Positions 34,306 to 43,175 of a DNA stretch of 64,000 bases are shown here, in pieces. Location of the stretch: contig NZ_CP104007.1 in the NCBI RefSeq assembly GCF_029201545.1, positions 1,832,501 through 1,896,500 of the forward strand, written 5' to 3'. The notes beneath the pieces are model-generated. The model was given only the letters and a program-made list of their open reading frames with translations. It was not told where the DNA came from and did no database searches. Made by a program: the position numbers and the translations under genes. Origin of the DNA: Devosia sp. FJ2-5-3. GTDB taxonomy: Bacteria; Pseudomonadota; Alphaproteobacteria; Rhizobiales; Devosiaceae. How positions within the stretch are numbered: position 1 is the first letter of the stretch; each line of letters opens with the position of its first letter.

Positions 34306-35160
34306 TCAGGCCTCCAGAGCCCGAAGGGCGCGGCGATAGATGACGATCACCGAGCTGAAGAGCACGAGGAGCATGACGGCGAGTGCGGCGGCGAGCGGCC
34401 AGTTGAGGGTGACTGTTGCCTCCTGGAAGACTTCGGTGCCGAGCACGAAGACGCGGCCACCACCCATGAGGCGCGGGGTGATGAAGCCGGAAATGGCGAG
34501 CACGAAGACCAGCAGCGCCGCCGTGATGACGCCGGGCAGGCTCAGTGGCAGGATGATGCGGGTAAAAACCTTGAAGCGGTTGGCGCCGAGCATGGTGGCG
34601 GCTTCTTCAAGCTGTGAATTGAGGCGACCGAAACCCGAGAGCATTGCGAGGATCGCATAGGGCATGAGAATCTCGATCATCGCGATTGTAGCGCCGAGCT
34701 GGTTATTGCTCAGGCGCAGCGGCGCGTCGGTGAGGGTCAGCCATTGCAGCGTCGAATTGATGACGCCGCGGTCGCCAAGTATCACCATCCAGCCATAGGT
34801 GCGGACAACGCTCGAGGTGAGGAGCGGGGCGATGGCGAGAGCGGTGAGGATGCCGCGATATCTGCTGGTCGAGCGCGCGAGGAAAAGGGCGATCGGATAG
34901 GAGAGGATGACGGCGAAGATGGCGACGGTGACGCCGTAATTGAGCGTGTTTCCGGCGACGCGCCAATAGAAGGGGTCGGCCAGGATTTCGGAATATTTAT
35001 CCAGCGTCCAATCGTCTCCGCCGCCGAGGGCGGAGGTAGAGAAGGAGGCGCGCAGGAGCCAGAGCATGGGGGCAACAAAGCTGACCCCGAGGGCGAGAAG
35101 GCCCGGCACCAACAGCACCAGTAGCAGAGTGCGACTGGTCTTTTTATCGACCGCCGTCAC
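34306..35160 (-). CDS. ABC transporter permease (PotB type)
   Basis: 284-residue channel subunit. The EAA loop is seen in LEEAATMLGANRFKVFTRIILPLSLPG, and the segment PYAILAMLSGFGRL precedes it. Its start overlaps the ATPase stop by 4 bases. The PotB/PotH group carries polyamines but also opines and other amines, so substrate assignment needs other evidence. Confidence 0.93.
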   Translation of the reverse strand: MTAVDKKTSRTLLLVLLVPGLLALGVSFVAPMLWLLRASFSTSALGGGDDWTLDKYSEILADPFYWRVAGNTLNYGVTVAIFAVILSYPIALFLARSTSRYRGILTALAIAPLLTSSVVRTYGWMVILGDRGVINSTLQWLTLTDAPLRLSNNQLGATIAMIEILMPYAILAMLSGFGRLNSQLEEAATMLGANRFKVFTRIILPLSLPGVITAALLVFVLAISGFITPRLMGGGRVFVLGTEVFQEATVTLNWPLAAALAVMLLVLFSSVIVIYRRALRALEA

Positions 35161-36215
35161 TGCTGCGCTCCGATGAGGGTAATGTCTTCAGGCGAGACGC
35201 TGAGGGTGACGGTCTGTCCGCGATCTGGCAGGGCGCCGGCATGGGTGGGCAGGTCGACCTTGAGGGTGCGGGAGCCGACCTCGACGTCCAGCGTCAGGGT
35301 TTCGCCGCGATAGACGAGGTGGGTGACAGTGCCGGAGAAGCTGTTGGGGCCGTCGGCGCCGAGGGTGAACCGGTGGGGGCGGACGAGGAGGCGGGCATCC
35401 TGGCCTGCCGGAATATCCTGGCCGACAGTGATGATACCAAGACCATCGACCTCGGCAGTACGGGAGCCGGTGGGACGGCCCGTGAAGAAATTGCCGGCGC
35501 CGATGAAGTTGGCGACGAATTCGGTGGCCGGGTAATCAAAAATCTGGCGGGGCGTGCCGATCTGCTCGATCTTGCCGGCCGACATGACGGCGAGCCGATC
35601 GGCCATGGAGAGGGCTTCGTCCTGATCGTGGGTGACAAAGATGGCGGTGACGCCAGTGCGGTTCTGGATCGAGCGGATTTCATCACGCATCTCGTCGCGT
35701 AGCTTGGCGTCGAGATTGGACAAGGGCTCGTCGAGCAGCAGGAGATTGGGCTCGATCACCAGAGAGCGGGCGATGGCGCAACGCTGCTGCTGGCCACCAG
35801 AGAGCTGGGTGATGCGGCGCGAGCCGTAACCGGCCAGTTTCACGAGATCGAGGGCGCGTTCGACGCGCTCGGCACGTTCGGCGCGCGGAACGCCGCGCAT
35901 TTCGAGGCCAAAGGCGACGTTTTCAGCCACGCTCATATGCGGGAACAGCGCGTAGGACTGGAACACCATGCCCATATTGCGCTTGTGCACGGGGATCTGG
36001 GCCATGTCCTGGCCATTGAGCCAGATGTGGCCGGAGGTGGGGGTGATGAGGCCGGCGACCATGCGCAGGATGGTTGTCTTGCCGCAGCCCGAGGGGCCGA
36101 GAAGGGCGAGCATTTCGCCCTTCTCGAGATCGAAATCGACGTGATCAACGGACGGCACGCTGCTGCCGGGGTAGGTCTTCACCAGTTTTTCGACGGTGAC
36201 GTGCTTGTTCGACAT
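35157..36215 (-). CDS. ABC transporter ATPase (PotA type)
   Basis: 352-residue importer ATPase. Walker A is GPSGCGKTT, the signature LSGGQQQR, Walker B LLLDEPLSNLDA and the switch VTHDQDE. The C-terminal part (about 240-352) is a TOBE-type regulatory domain. The ATG at 36215 (MSNKHVTVEKL) was chosen; an in-frame start at 36314 would overlap the binding-protein gene. Confidence 0.94.
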   Translation of the reverse strand: MSNKHVTVEKLVKTYPGSSVPSVDHVDFDLEKGEMLALLGPSGCGKTTILRMVAGLITPTSGHIWLNGQDMAQIPVHKRNMGMVFQSYALFPHMSVAENVAFGLEMRGVPRAERAERVERALDLVKLAGYGSRRITQLSGGQQQRCAIARSLVIEPNLLLLDEPLSNLDAKLRDEMRDEIRSIQNRTGVTAIFVTHDQDEALSMADRLAVMSAGKIEQIGTPRQIFDYPATEFVANFIGAGNFFTGRPTGSRTAEVDGLGIITVGQDIPAGQDARLLVRPHRFTLGADGPNSFSGTVTHLVYRGETLTLDVEVGSRTLKVDLPTHAGALPDRGQTVTLSVSPEDITLIGAQQ

Positions 36216-36241
36216 GGGCGTGCTGTCCGGTTCGACGGGGA

Positions 36242-37288
36242 TTAATTGAAGGCGATGACTTCGCGGTTGATGCGCTGGATCCAGTCGGAATAGACCGTGG
36301 CAATGAACGACCAATCGAGGGTCATCTGCGCGGCCTGCGCTTCCTTGGAGCCATAGATGCGGGCGGCGACGTCGTCCGAGAGCTCGACGGTGGTGTTGAC
36401 CGGACCGTAGAAGCTCTTTTCGGCAAAGGTTGCCTGGGCTTCGGCGCTGAGGGCGTAGTCAATGAAGAGCTGCGCCGCTTCAGCGTTCTTGGAGCCTTCC
36501 ACCAGATTGATGGTGTTGGTCTGGCCGATGCTGCCTTCGAGGGGAGCGGCAATGCCGATAACGCCGTCCTGGGTGTCGTGCAGGTACTGGGCACGGCCGT
36601 TCCAGCAGATCGAGAGATCGACTTCGCCGTTCTGGACGACGGCGTAGCAATCCGGAGCCGGGTCCCAGGTGAGGACGTTGGGGGCGAACTCATTCATCGC
36701 GGCAATCGCCGGATCAATGGTTTCCTTGTAGTCGGCGCCGGCCATGGAGTTGAGGATCGGCAGCAGGATCACGCCGCGGGTGTCGCCGAGGCGAGCAGCG
36801 ATACGGCCCTTGTACTTTTCGTCCTTGAGGTCGTTCCAGCTGGTTGGCGGCTCGGTGACGGTCTTGGTGTTGTAGAGGATCGCCAGATTGTCCTGCGAGA
36901 AGGCAATGGCGCGATCTTCCTCGATGCGGGCCCAATCGGGCTGCTGGGCGAGGTTCGGCACGGCAGCCGGATCGAGCTGGGCGGTGAGGCCCTCCTTGGC
37001 GGCGGTGATGGCCACGGCCACGTCGATCAGTGCGATATCGACGGTCGGGTCGTCCTTCTGCAGGGTCAGCAGGGCCAGCGTCTCAGCCGAATTCTTGGAC
37101 GGCTGGTAGACGATGTCGATCTCGGGGTGCTTTTCCTCAAAGGCCGAGATGACGAACTTTTCGTAGTTCTCGGCAAAGACGCCGGAGAAGCCGACGACGT
37201 TCACGGTGGTGACGTCCTGGGCCTGAGCGGCGCTGACGGCACCGAAGGCAGTGGCGGCCAGAAGGCCAGTGGCAAGAAGACGGATCAT
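36242..37288 (-). CDS. ABC transporter substrate-binding protein (PotD/family 1 type)
   Basis: Periplasmic receptor, 348 residues. A signal peptide is visible (MIRLLATGLLAATAFG, ending near AQAQ). The mature part has the family's IAFSQDNLAILYN and NLVEGSKNAEAAQLFIDYAL segments. The start at 37288 places the signal peptide at the true N-terminus; a longer frame from 37363 adds a non-signal extension. The cysteine in PAPDCYAVV and SICWNG is unremarkable. Ligand unknown; neighbours suggest an amine-, amide- or ester-containing aromatic. Confidence 0.93.
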   Translation of the reverse strand: MIRLLATGLLAATAFGAVSAAQAQDVTTVNVVGFSGVFAENYEKFVISAFEEKHPEIDIVYQPSKNSAETLALLTLQKDDPTVDIALIDVAVAITAAKEGLTAQLDPAAVPNLAQQPDWARIEEDRAIAFSQDNLAILYNTKTVTEPPTSWNDLKDEKYKGRIAARLGDTRGVILLPILNSMAGADYKETIDPAIAAMNEFAPNVLTWDPAPDCYAVVQNGEVDLSICWNGRAQYLHDTQDGVIGIAAPLEGSIGQTNTINLVEGSKNAEAAQLFIDYALSAEAQATFAEKSFYGPVNTTVELSDDVAARIYGSKEAQAAQMTLDWSFIATVYSDWIQRINREVIAFN

Positions 37289-37310
37289 GGTGATGTTTCC
37301 GAGGTTGAAA

Positions 37311-38336
37311 TCAGGGGCGCGGGGTCCAGGCGGCGTCGAGAACACGAAGCCAATTGCCGCCAAGAATTTTGGTGATTGTCTCTTCGCTCCAGCCGCGAGC
37401 GAGCATGCGCGCGGTGAAGTTTGGCATGTCGGTCATGCGGCTGATGCCAGCCGGCTTGTTGATCTTGACCGAGCCGAATTCGGTGAGCTTTCGCGCAGTG
37501 CCCTTGTCGCGATTGGCCCAGAGGAGCCAGTCGCTGGGGCGGGGGCGATCGAGCGAGAAATCGGTGCCGATGCCGACATGGTCTTCGCCGACGAGATTGA
37601 TGACATATTCCATGGCGTCGAGGACGTCTTCGACCGTCGCGTCATTGCCGGCGGCAAGGCCAGGCGCGAAGAGGCTGATGCCGATCAGGCCGCCCTTTTC
37701 CGCGCAGGCGGTGAAGAGGTGGTCGGGCTTGTTGCGCTTAACGTCGTGCAGGGCGCGCGGCAGGATGTGCGAAATGCAGACGGGACCCTTGGCGTATTCG
37801 ATGACGTCGGCGCTGGTCTTGTCGCCGACATGGCTGAGGTCGCAGAGGACGCCGACGCGCGCCATTTCGTCGAGGACTTCGCGGCCGAAACCGCTGAGGC
37901 CACTGTCGTTTTCCTCGAGATAGCCGGAGCCGGAATAGTTCTGGGTATTGTAGGTGAGCTGCATGATGCCCACGCCGAGGTCCTTGAAGATCTCGACATA
38001 GTCGAGCTTGTCCTCGAGGGGGGACGTGTTCTGCCAGCCCATGATGATGCCGGTCTTGTTCTCGGCCTTGGCAGCCTCGATATCGGCGACACGGCGGACG
38101 GGGCGGAGGATGTCGCTATTTTCACGCAGGAAGTGCTTCCACTGCGAGACATAGTCGATGCCTTCGCGGAAATTTTCCCAGAGCACGGTGGAGACGTTTA
38201 CGGCGGTGATCCCACCGGCGCGCATCTCCTCGAAGATCGGGCGGCCCCAGAGCGAGGTTTGCAGCCCGTCAACGATGATGGCGCGATCGTGCAGCGCCTG
38301 CGCCTCGGGCGGGATCACAGGGGTTGGTGTGCTCAT
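37311..38336 (-). CDS. M19-like (renal dipeptidase family) protein lacking several metal ligands
   Basis: 341 residues with the overall fold of peptidase family M19. The canonical HxD of the first strand is replaced (IIVDGLQTS), and the bridging glutamate position reads IIMGWQNTS. Two later histidine positions survive (LSHVGD and CISH), as does the aspartate of GIGTDF; LTYN replaces LTHN. A standard binuclear zinc site is therefore unlikely. A subfamily with GxQNTSP at this place is known in proteobacteria, so this is not random decay. It lies between the binding-protein and isomerase genes and overlaps the latter by 1 base. Confidence 0.85.
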   Translation of the reverse strand: MSTPTPVIPPEAQALHDRAIIVDGLQTSLWGRPIFEEMRAGGITAVNVSTVLWENFREGIDYVSQWKHFLRENSDILRPVRRVADIEAAKAENKTGIIMGWQNTSPLEDKLDYVEIFKDLGVGIMQLTYNTQNYSGSGYLEENDSGLSGFGREVLDEMARVGVLCDLSHVGDKTSADVIEYAKGPVCISHILPRALHDVKRNKPDHLFTACAEKGGLIGISLFAPGLAAGNDATVEDVLDAMEYVINLVGEDHVGIGTDFSLDRPRPSDWLLWANRDKGTARKLTEFGSVKINKPAGISRMTDMPNFTARMLARGWSEETITKILGGNWLRVLDAAWTPRP

Positions 38337-38950
38337 CAGGCTGTTTCCTTGATTGCGGCGGCGAGGGCGCGCTGGACAAAATCGAGGCGGTCCTGGCCCC
38401 AGAAGAGTTCGTTACCGATGACGTAGGTCGGCGTGCCGAAAATGCCGCGTGCCTCGGCCTCGGCGAGATTGGCGTGCCACTGGGCGACGATGTCGGCGTC
38501 CTGCGGCTCGCGGATGAACTGCTCGCCTTCCGTGCCGACCGTCGCGCGGGCAAATTCGCGCAAAGTGTCTAGATCGGCGATGTCGCGATCCTCGGCCCAG
38601 AGGCCGCGCTGGACGGCAAAGGAGAAGGCGAAGGCATCAAGGCCCGCGTTCTGCATGGCGATGACGGCCTGGGCGGCGATTTCGATGGTGCGGCAGGGAT
38701 AGAATTTGGGCGCGAGGTTGAGCGGAATGCCGAGGTGCGCGCGCCAGCGGGTCAACTCCACCGCGTGATAGGCCTGACGGCCCTCGGGGCGGGTGCGCAG
38801 CGGGATGCCGCCATTGGCCTCGATGATGCGGATGGGCCGCAGGATGAGCCGGGCACCGGCAGCGTCGGCTATCGATTTGGCGCGCTGGGCGCCGAAATAG
38901 GCCCAGGGCGAGGAAATGCCGTAAAAGACCTGAAGGTCGGGAATACTCAT
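38336..38950 (-). CDS. DsbA-fold isomerase (2-hydroxychromene-2-carboxylate isomerase family)
   Basis: 204-residue protein of the thioredoxin-like GST-kappa/HCCA-isomerase group. The active-site region FYGISSPWAYFG has Ser rather than CxxC, as in HCCA isomerases, and FGTPTYVIGNELFWGQDRLDFV is the conserved C-terminal motif. Family members isomerise ring-cleavage products of aromatics with glutathione. The start at 38950 overlaps the flavoprotein stop (ATGA). Next to a monooxygenase it suggests aromatic catabolism, though the exact substrate is unknown. Confidence 0.9.
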   Translation of the reverse strand: MSIPDLQVFYGISSPWAYFGAQRAKSIADAAGARLILRPIRIIEANGGIPLRTRPEGRQAYHAVELTRWRAHLGIPLNLAPKFYPCRTIEIAAQAVIAMQNAGLDAFAFSFAVQRGLWAEDRDIADLDTLREFARATVGTEGEQFIREPQDADIVAQWHANLAEAEARGIFGTPTYVIGNELFWGQDRLDFVQRALAAAIKETA

Positions 38951-40398
38951 GCTGAAATGTCCTGGTCGGCCTCGATCCACTCATCACCCAGAAGTTCGGG
39001 GATGTCGTAGTCGAGGAAATTCTGCAGGTGGATGTCCCGGTCTTCGACGAAGATCGAGCGCGCCAGGGACTGGGCCAGCCGCGTCGCGCCTTCGCCGATG
39101 GAAGGGATGCCGCTGGTGATCTTTCCGTGGGTCATGACCGCCGGAAGCGAGAAGCAGTAGATATTCGAGATTGCTCCGGGCGATCCGTCGCGGGGGAGGA
39201 ACTCGAAGCCGGGCCCGAGATAGGGCATCTGGCTCAGGCCCCTGTTCTGGAGCTCTGCCGGCGGGGTATAGGCATCGGCCCAGCGTTTGACGTGGGGATC
39301 GAGCGTGCCGAGTTCCCGGCGGGCGCTGAAATCGACCGAAAATCCGGTGGCGAAAACAATGAAGTCAGCGTCGTAAGTGCCCTTTGGCGTCGTGATTTCG
39401 AGGTGGTCCTGGAGCTCGCGGAGGCCAGTGATCGGGCTTGCGAAATGGAAGTGGGCATTGTCGTGTCGCGAGACGCGCAGGACGCTGTGGCGCGGAGCGG
39501 GGAGTTGAAAACGCTCTCCTTCGGCCATGAAGCGCCATTTGACATCGTCGGGCAGGCCGAGGAAGCCATAGGTCATGCCCCGGCTGCCGGTTCCGGTGAA
39601 TTTGTCGACGCGCGGCATGGTGGGGCGACGGATAAAGATATCGACGCGCGCCGCGCCTGCCTCGAGGGCGGCTGCGGCATTGTCCATGGCGGAGGCGGCA
39701 GCGCCGACGATGGCGACGCGTTTTCCCGCGAGAGCGTTGATGTCAAAGACATCGTAGGAATGGGCCATTCGCTCAGGCGAAATGGACTGCGCGAGGGATG
39801 GAACCGCAGGTTGCCCCAAACCGTCGATGCCGGTGGCGAGGATCACGCGCCGGGCGAGGATCGTGTCGGACATGCCATCGCGAACCCGCGTCAATTCAAC
39901 GAGGCCGCCGTCAGTCAAATTGATCGCGGTGATCTCACTGCCGTTTTCGACCGGAAGGTCCAGCACTCGCCGGTACCACAGCAGATAGTCCATCCACATC
40001 AATCGCGGCACGAGGTGCATTTCTTCGAATGCCGCCGCGCCATATTGCGCTTCGAACCAGGCGCGGAAGGTCAGAGCCGGAATGCCGAGCGCCGTTCCGG
40101 CGGCTTCCTTGCGCGTGCGCAGCGTTTCCATTCGTGCCGAAGTGACCCACGGCCCCTCCCGGCCCTCCATGGCCTTGTCGAAGATCTGCACATTGGCGAT
40201 GCCGATATTGCGGAGGGCTGCGCAGGACACGAGGCCGAGCATGCCGCCGCCGACAATGGCAACATCGAGTATCCTGGCGCCATTCTCTACTCGAGCGGGA
40301 ACCCAGTGCTTCGCCGGCAGCGCGAGCCAAACCAGCTCCTGGCGAAGGCGTGTTTCGAGGGCTTGCAGCCGGGAATGGGAGTCGGGGAGAATGTGCAT
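38947..40398 (-). CDS. FAD-dependent NAD(P)-binding monooxygenase
   Basis: 483-residue flavoprotein. The first dinucleotide-binding motif is VAIVGGGMLG (about residues 46-55). A second Rossmann motif, VAIVGAAASAMDNAA, binds NADPH, and the FATGFSVDF segment is the ATG motif of FMO/N-hydroxylating enzymes. Baeyer-Villiger and N-hydroxylase families share this layout; the BVMO fingerprint FxGxxxHxxxWP was not found. It is first in the nine-gene operon, downstream of a perfect palindrome at 40473-40494. It probably performs the first oxidation of the imported compound. Confidence 0.9.
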   Translation of the reverse strand: MHILPDSHSRLQALETRLRQELVWLALPAKHWVPARVENGARILDVAIVGGGMLGLVSCAALRNIGIANVQIFDKAMEGREGPWVTSARMETLRTRKEAAGTALGIPALTFRAWFEAQYGAAAFEEMHLVPRLMWMDYLLWYRRVLDLPVENGSEITAINLTDGGLVELTRVRDGMSDTILARRVILATGIDGLGQPAVPSLAQSISPERMAHSYDVFDINALAGKRVAIVGAAASAMDNAAAALEAGAARVDIFIRRPTMPRVDKFTGTGSRGMTYGFLGLPDDVKWRFMAEGERFQLPAPRHSVLRVSRHDNAHFHFASPITGLRELQDHLEITTPKGTYDADFIVFATGFSVDFSARRELGTLDPHVKRWADAYTPPAELQNRGLSQMPYLGPGFEFLPRDGSPGAISNIYCFSLPAVMTHGKITSGIPSIGEGATRLAQSLARSIFVEDRDIHLQNFLDYDIPELLGDEWIEADQDISA

Positions 40399-40472
40399 TG
40401 CGATTTCTAGTATGCATATTTTGCATTTTCATCGCGACATTATGTTCAGAATGAATTTTCTGACTGTGATGT

Positions 40473-40494
40473 CGGGAACGAAAATTCGTTCCCG
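40473..40494. promoter_or_regulatory. Perfect inverted repeat upstream of the monooxygenase operon
   Basis: GGGAACGAAAATTCGTTCCC, extended by one C-G pair, gives 10-base-pair arms around AA. It is 75 bases before the first gene of the operon, in a 297-base non-coding gap. Symmetry and position suit a regulator's operator; which regulator is not known. Confidence 0.55.
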
Positions 40495-40695
40495 TTGCGC
40501 GCCCTGGAGGGTGGCGGGCAGCGTGACCGGGGCGGGGCGATTGGTTGCGGGACAAGCTGATCGCGCGCGGGCGGCGGTTCTGCGCGCCAAGCCGAGCGCG
40601 GAACGGGGGTTTTGGCTGCCAGCCGGGCCCCATTATGCCCCGACGGCCCGCCTTATTTGGTGACTGCCCGACTTTTGTTGCGGATGCGCCGCCCC

Positions 40696-41256
40696 TTATT
40701 GGCTCGCGTCATCAAGGCTGTCCCGAAAATCGTTCCAGCCGGCGTCGACGGAGGAGGGGGCTTCGCTCCAGTCCCTCATCGGCTGGCCGGTAGCGGGATC
40801 ACGGGCGGGTATCGGCAGCATCATGATGCGTTTGACCGCTGCCCGGCGTCCGGCTTCGTCAAGCGACGCGACCGGCATATTGTCCCAGTCTCGCCCGTCG
40901 GGATAGCCGCCCACCATCATGATGTCGTCGGAATGGTCGACCATGGCATGGGAAACACCCGCCGGCAGCACGATCACGTCGCCGGCCTCCACCCGGGCCT
41001 TTATTCCGCCATCGCCGAACAGCTCGACATCCATCCAGCCCCGCGCGCAGCCAAGACATTCATGCGTGGTCGAATGAAAATGCGGGTAGGTATAGACGCC
41101 GGGATAACGCCAATTGTTGAGCCAGCCATTGTTCTTGAACAAGGCGATCAACTGGTCTTCGCCACCGCCAGGCAGGGCGCCGCGATGGATCAAGAGGGGG
41201 AAACGGCTATTGGGCAGAAGTCCTACCGGCTTTGACCAGTGCTGTTCGGTCTTCAT
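40696..41256 (-). CDS. Cupin-domain protein
   Basis: 186 residues forming a single cupin barrel. PHFHSTTHECLGCARGW gives the two histidines and glutamate of cupin motif 1 (HxHxxxxE-like), and GDVIVLPAGVSHAMVDHSDD gives motif 2 with its histidine. The start at 41256 has a perfect AAGGAGG upstream; an in-frame start at 41319 lacks one. It is not part of the operon beginning at 40398, since 297 bases separate them. Function could be an enzyme or a small-molecule binding protein. Confidence 0.88.
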   Translation of the reverse strand: MKTEQHWSKPVGLLPNSRFPLLIHRGALPGGGEDQLIALFKNNGWLNNWRYPGVYTYPHFHSTTHECLGCARGWMDVELFGDGGIKARVEAGDVIVLPAGVSHAMVDHSDDIMMVGGYPDGRDWDNMPVASLDEAGRRAAVKRIMMLPIPARDPATGQPMRDWSEAPSSVDAGWNDFRDSLDDASQ

Positions 41257-41413
41257 CCTAATCCTCCTTGCGCTTTCCCCAGGCGCTACCGTCGGGACGA
41301 TAGGAAGACTGTACTGCATGAACGCGCCCGTACAAGTGCAGTGTTTGGCAGAAAATCGGGGATGGCTGGTCTAGGGCATACAGCCGAGTGTTCAGGGTGC
41401 GCGCGAGAGGTGA

Positions 41414-42394
41414 TCAGCCGGAGGTTGCGCCAGCTGTCTGATATTGACGCAAGCCCTGGGCGATCGAGGTTTTTCCGACATAGCCGAGGTCTTGACGGGC
41501 GGCGGCGTCGCTGGTGCTGAATTCGCGGCCGATCATGCGCACCATCGATCGCGACAGGGGCGGATCTTCGGCTCGGCACCTCATGGCCCAGACCATTTCC
41601 ATCATTTTGCCCACGATGAACGCCAGTCCATATGGCATCGAACGGAGCGTCTCCACCGAGAGCCCCTGAAGGCCGGCAATCATGGCGATGAACTCCCGGA
41701 AGGTCAGTTTTTCCTGGTCGTTCACGAAGTAGGCGCGACCGCCAATTCCGCGATCGAGGGCGCATTCTATGGCTTCGACGACGTTGTCGACGTGGCAGGT
41801 GGCGTAGGCGTAGTCGCCGCGGTTGATGAAGGCGAACTGTCCCGACGCGATCGCCGCCGGAAGCTCCCGGGTCCACATGTCGCCCGGTCCCCAGATGCCG
41901 GGGGGACGGATTGCGATCGTCCGAAAGCCGGGCTGACCGGCGCCCAGCACCAGTTCCTCGGCCTGAGCCTTGCTGGCGAGATAGGCCGAAAAGCTGTCGG
42001 GATGGGCAGGGGCGCTTTCATCGGCGCCACGCACCGGCGAGCCGCGATCATCCATAATGATGCCGGCGGCGCTGACATAGATCAGCTTCTTTGCGCCGGC
42101 CGTCCTGGCCGCCCCGATGAGCGCGGCCGTGCCATCGACATTGGTGCGGAAATAGGGCTTGCGCGGGCCGGCAAAGCGAAAATGGGCGGCCGCGTGCACA
42201 ACGGCATCGATGGGCGGCAATGCAAGAGACTGGCTTTCGAGGTCGCCCTCGACCGGCTTGGCGCCCATCGCGGCTAATATGCCTTGCGATGATGGTGATC
42301 GGGCCAGCGCGTAGACTTCGTGGCCCGAGGCGGCCATGCGGGCGATTATGCGCGTGCCAAGGAAACCGGTGCCGCCGGTAACAAGGATCCTCAT
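41414..42394 (-). CDS. NAD(P)-dependent epimerase/dehydratase-family protein (extended SDR)
   Basis: 326-residue extended SDR. The cofactor motif is VTGGTGFLG at residues 5-13, and the catalytic tyrosine-lysine pair is in FSAYLASKAQAE. The middle region resembles 3-beta-hydroxysteroid dehydrogenase/dihydroflavonol reductase-like enzymes (RPPGIWGPGD). It starts 4 bases after the TetR stop, forming a regulator-enzyme operon. The substrate is unknown; such pairs often detoxify a carbonyl compound sensed by the TetR protein. Confidence 0.9.
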   Translation of the reverse strand: MRILVTGGTGFLGTRIIARMAASGHEVYALARSPSSQGILAAMGAKPVEGDLESQSLALPPIDAVVHAAAHFRFAGPRKPYFRTNVDGTAALIGAARTAGAKKLIYVSAAGIIMDDRGSPVRGADESAPAHPDSFSAYLASKAQAEELVLGAGQPGFRTIAIRPPGIWGPGDMWTRELPAAIASGQFAFINRGDYAYATCHVDNVVEAIECALDRGIGGRAYFVNDQEKLTFREFIAMIAGLQGLSVETLRSMPYGLAFIVGKMMEMVWAMRCRAEDPPLSRSMVRMIGREFSTSDAAARQDLGYVGKTSIAQGLRQYQTAGATSG

Positions 42395-42398
42395 GATC

Positions 42399-42965
42399 TC
42401 AGTCCTTCTTTTCAGAATGGATTATCGCCTGCATGGCGCGGTCACGCAGATCGTCGACGATGGCGGGATCGGGCGGCGTCGCTCCGCGCTGGTGCGCCGT
42501 CACATGGAGGAGGGACGCCGCGTTCGCGGACGCCCAGGCAAGATCCGCTGCAGCCTCGACTGGCAACGCAAGGCGCCCTTCGGCCTGGACCGCGCCAACC
42601 CGCGCGAGAAGGAGGTCATAGGCCTTCCGTGCCGCGGGGATTTCGGCACCCAGCAAAAAGCGGCTCATCATCGCGACGTAGAGCCGGGGTCTGGCCGCAG
42701 CAAAGCGGACATAATTGTCCCAGCCCTCGCGCAGGGCCGTTTCGGGGTCAGTCGACTGCGTGGCGGCCAGCTTGCCCGCAAGGAACTGCGCAAACGCCTC
42801 TTCCATGGCGGCGCTGAGCAGGCCGTCGGCATTGCCGAAGTGATGATAAAGGGTCGGGGCCGTGACCTTGGCGATGACGCAGACCGCTCGGGTGGAAAAT
42901 TGAGCTTCGCCATCCTGTTCCAGGACCTGCAAGGCGGCAGCGACAAGGGTTTCGCGTGTTTTCAT
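42399..42965 (-). CDS. TetR-family transcriptional regulator
   Basis: 188-residue repressor. The N-terminal helix-turn-helix reads FSTRAVCVIAKVTAPTLYHHFGNADGLLSAAM, with the typical YHHF. The C-terminal ligand domain is not recognised. The ATG at 42965 is used rather than an upstream TTG. A nested palindrome at 42974-43011 lies directly before the gene, consistent with autorepression of the TetR-SDR operon. Confidence 0.91.
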   Translation of the reverse strand: MKTRETLVAAALQVLEQDGEAQFSTRAVCVIAKVTAPTLYHHFGNADGLLSAAMEEAFAQFLAGKLAATQSTDPETALREGWDNYVRFAAARPRLYVAMMSRFLLGAEIPAARKAYDLLLARVGAVQAEGRLALPVEAAADLAWASANAASLLHVTAHQRGATPPDPAIVDDLRDRAMQAIIHSEKKD

Positions 42966-42973
42966 TCTCAACG

Positions 42974-43011
42974 TATAGCACTGTTACCACCGTGTATATA
43001 GCGGTGCTATA
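42974..43011. promoter_or_regulatory. Nested palindrome, TetR operator candidate
   Basis: TATAGCACTG (42974-42983) and CGGTGCTATA (43002-43011) are inverted with one mismatch. Inside lies CACCG-N9-CGGTG (42988-43006). It sits 9 bases upstream of the TetR ATG, where it would overlap the promoter. Confidence 0.6.
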
Positions 43012-43175
43012 GGTTTGCGTGAGCGGCATGCCAGAAGAAAAAGCGGATCGGATCCGACCGCACCCTGCTTGCGTTTCCATTGGAGCTCCCGCGCCATAGC
43101 AGTGCTTCAGACCACGGCGGAGCTTGCATTCTGCGGCGATTGAGCAGAGGAACAGATTTCAAGATTTGAGGCAAA

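Noticed and set aside
33504..34343. 279-codon plus-strand frame
   Set aside because: Antisense to the PotC-type permease; low-complexity Asp/Glu/His sequence.
41281..41345. Imperfect repeat ACTGCA ... TGCAGT upstream of the cupin gene
   Set aside because: Arms are short and 18 bases apart with no further symmetry; not convincing as an operator.
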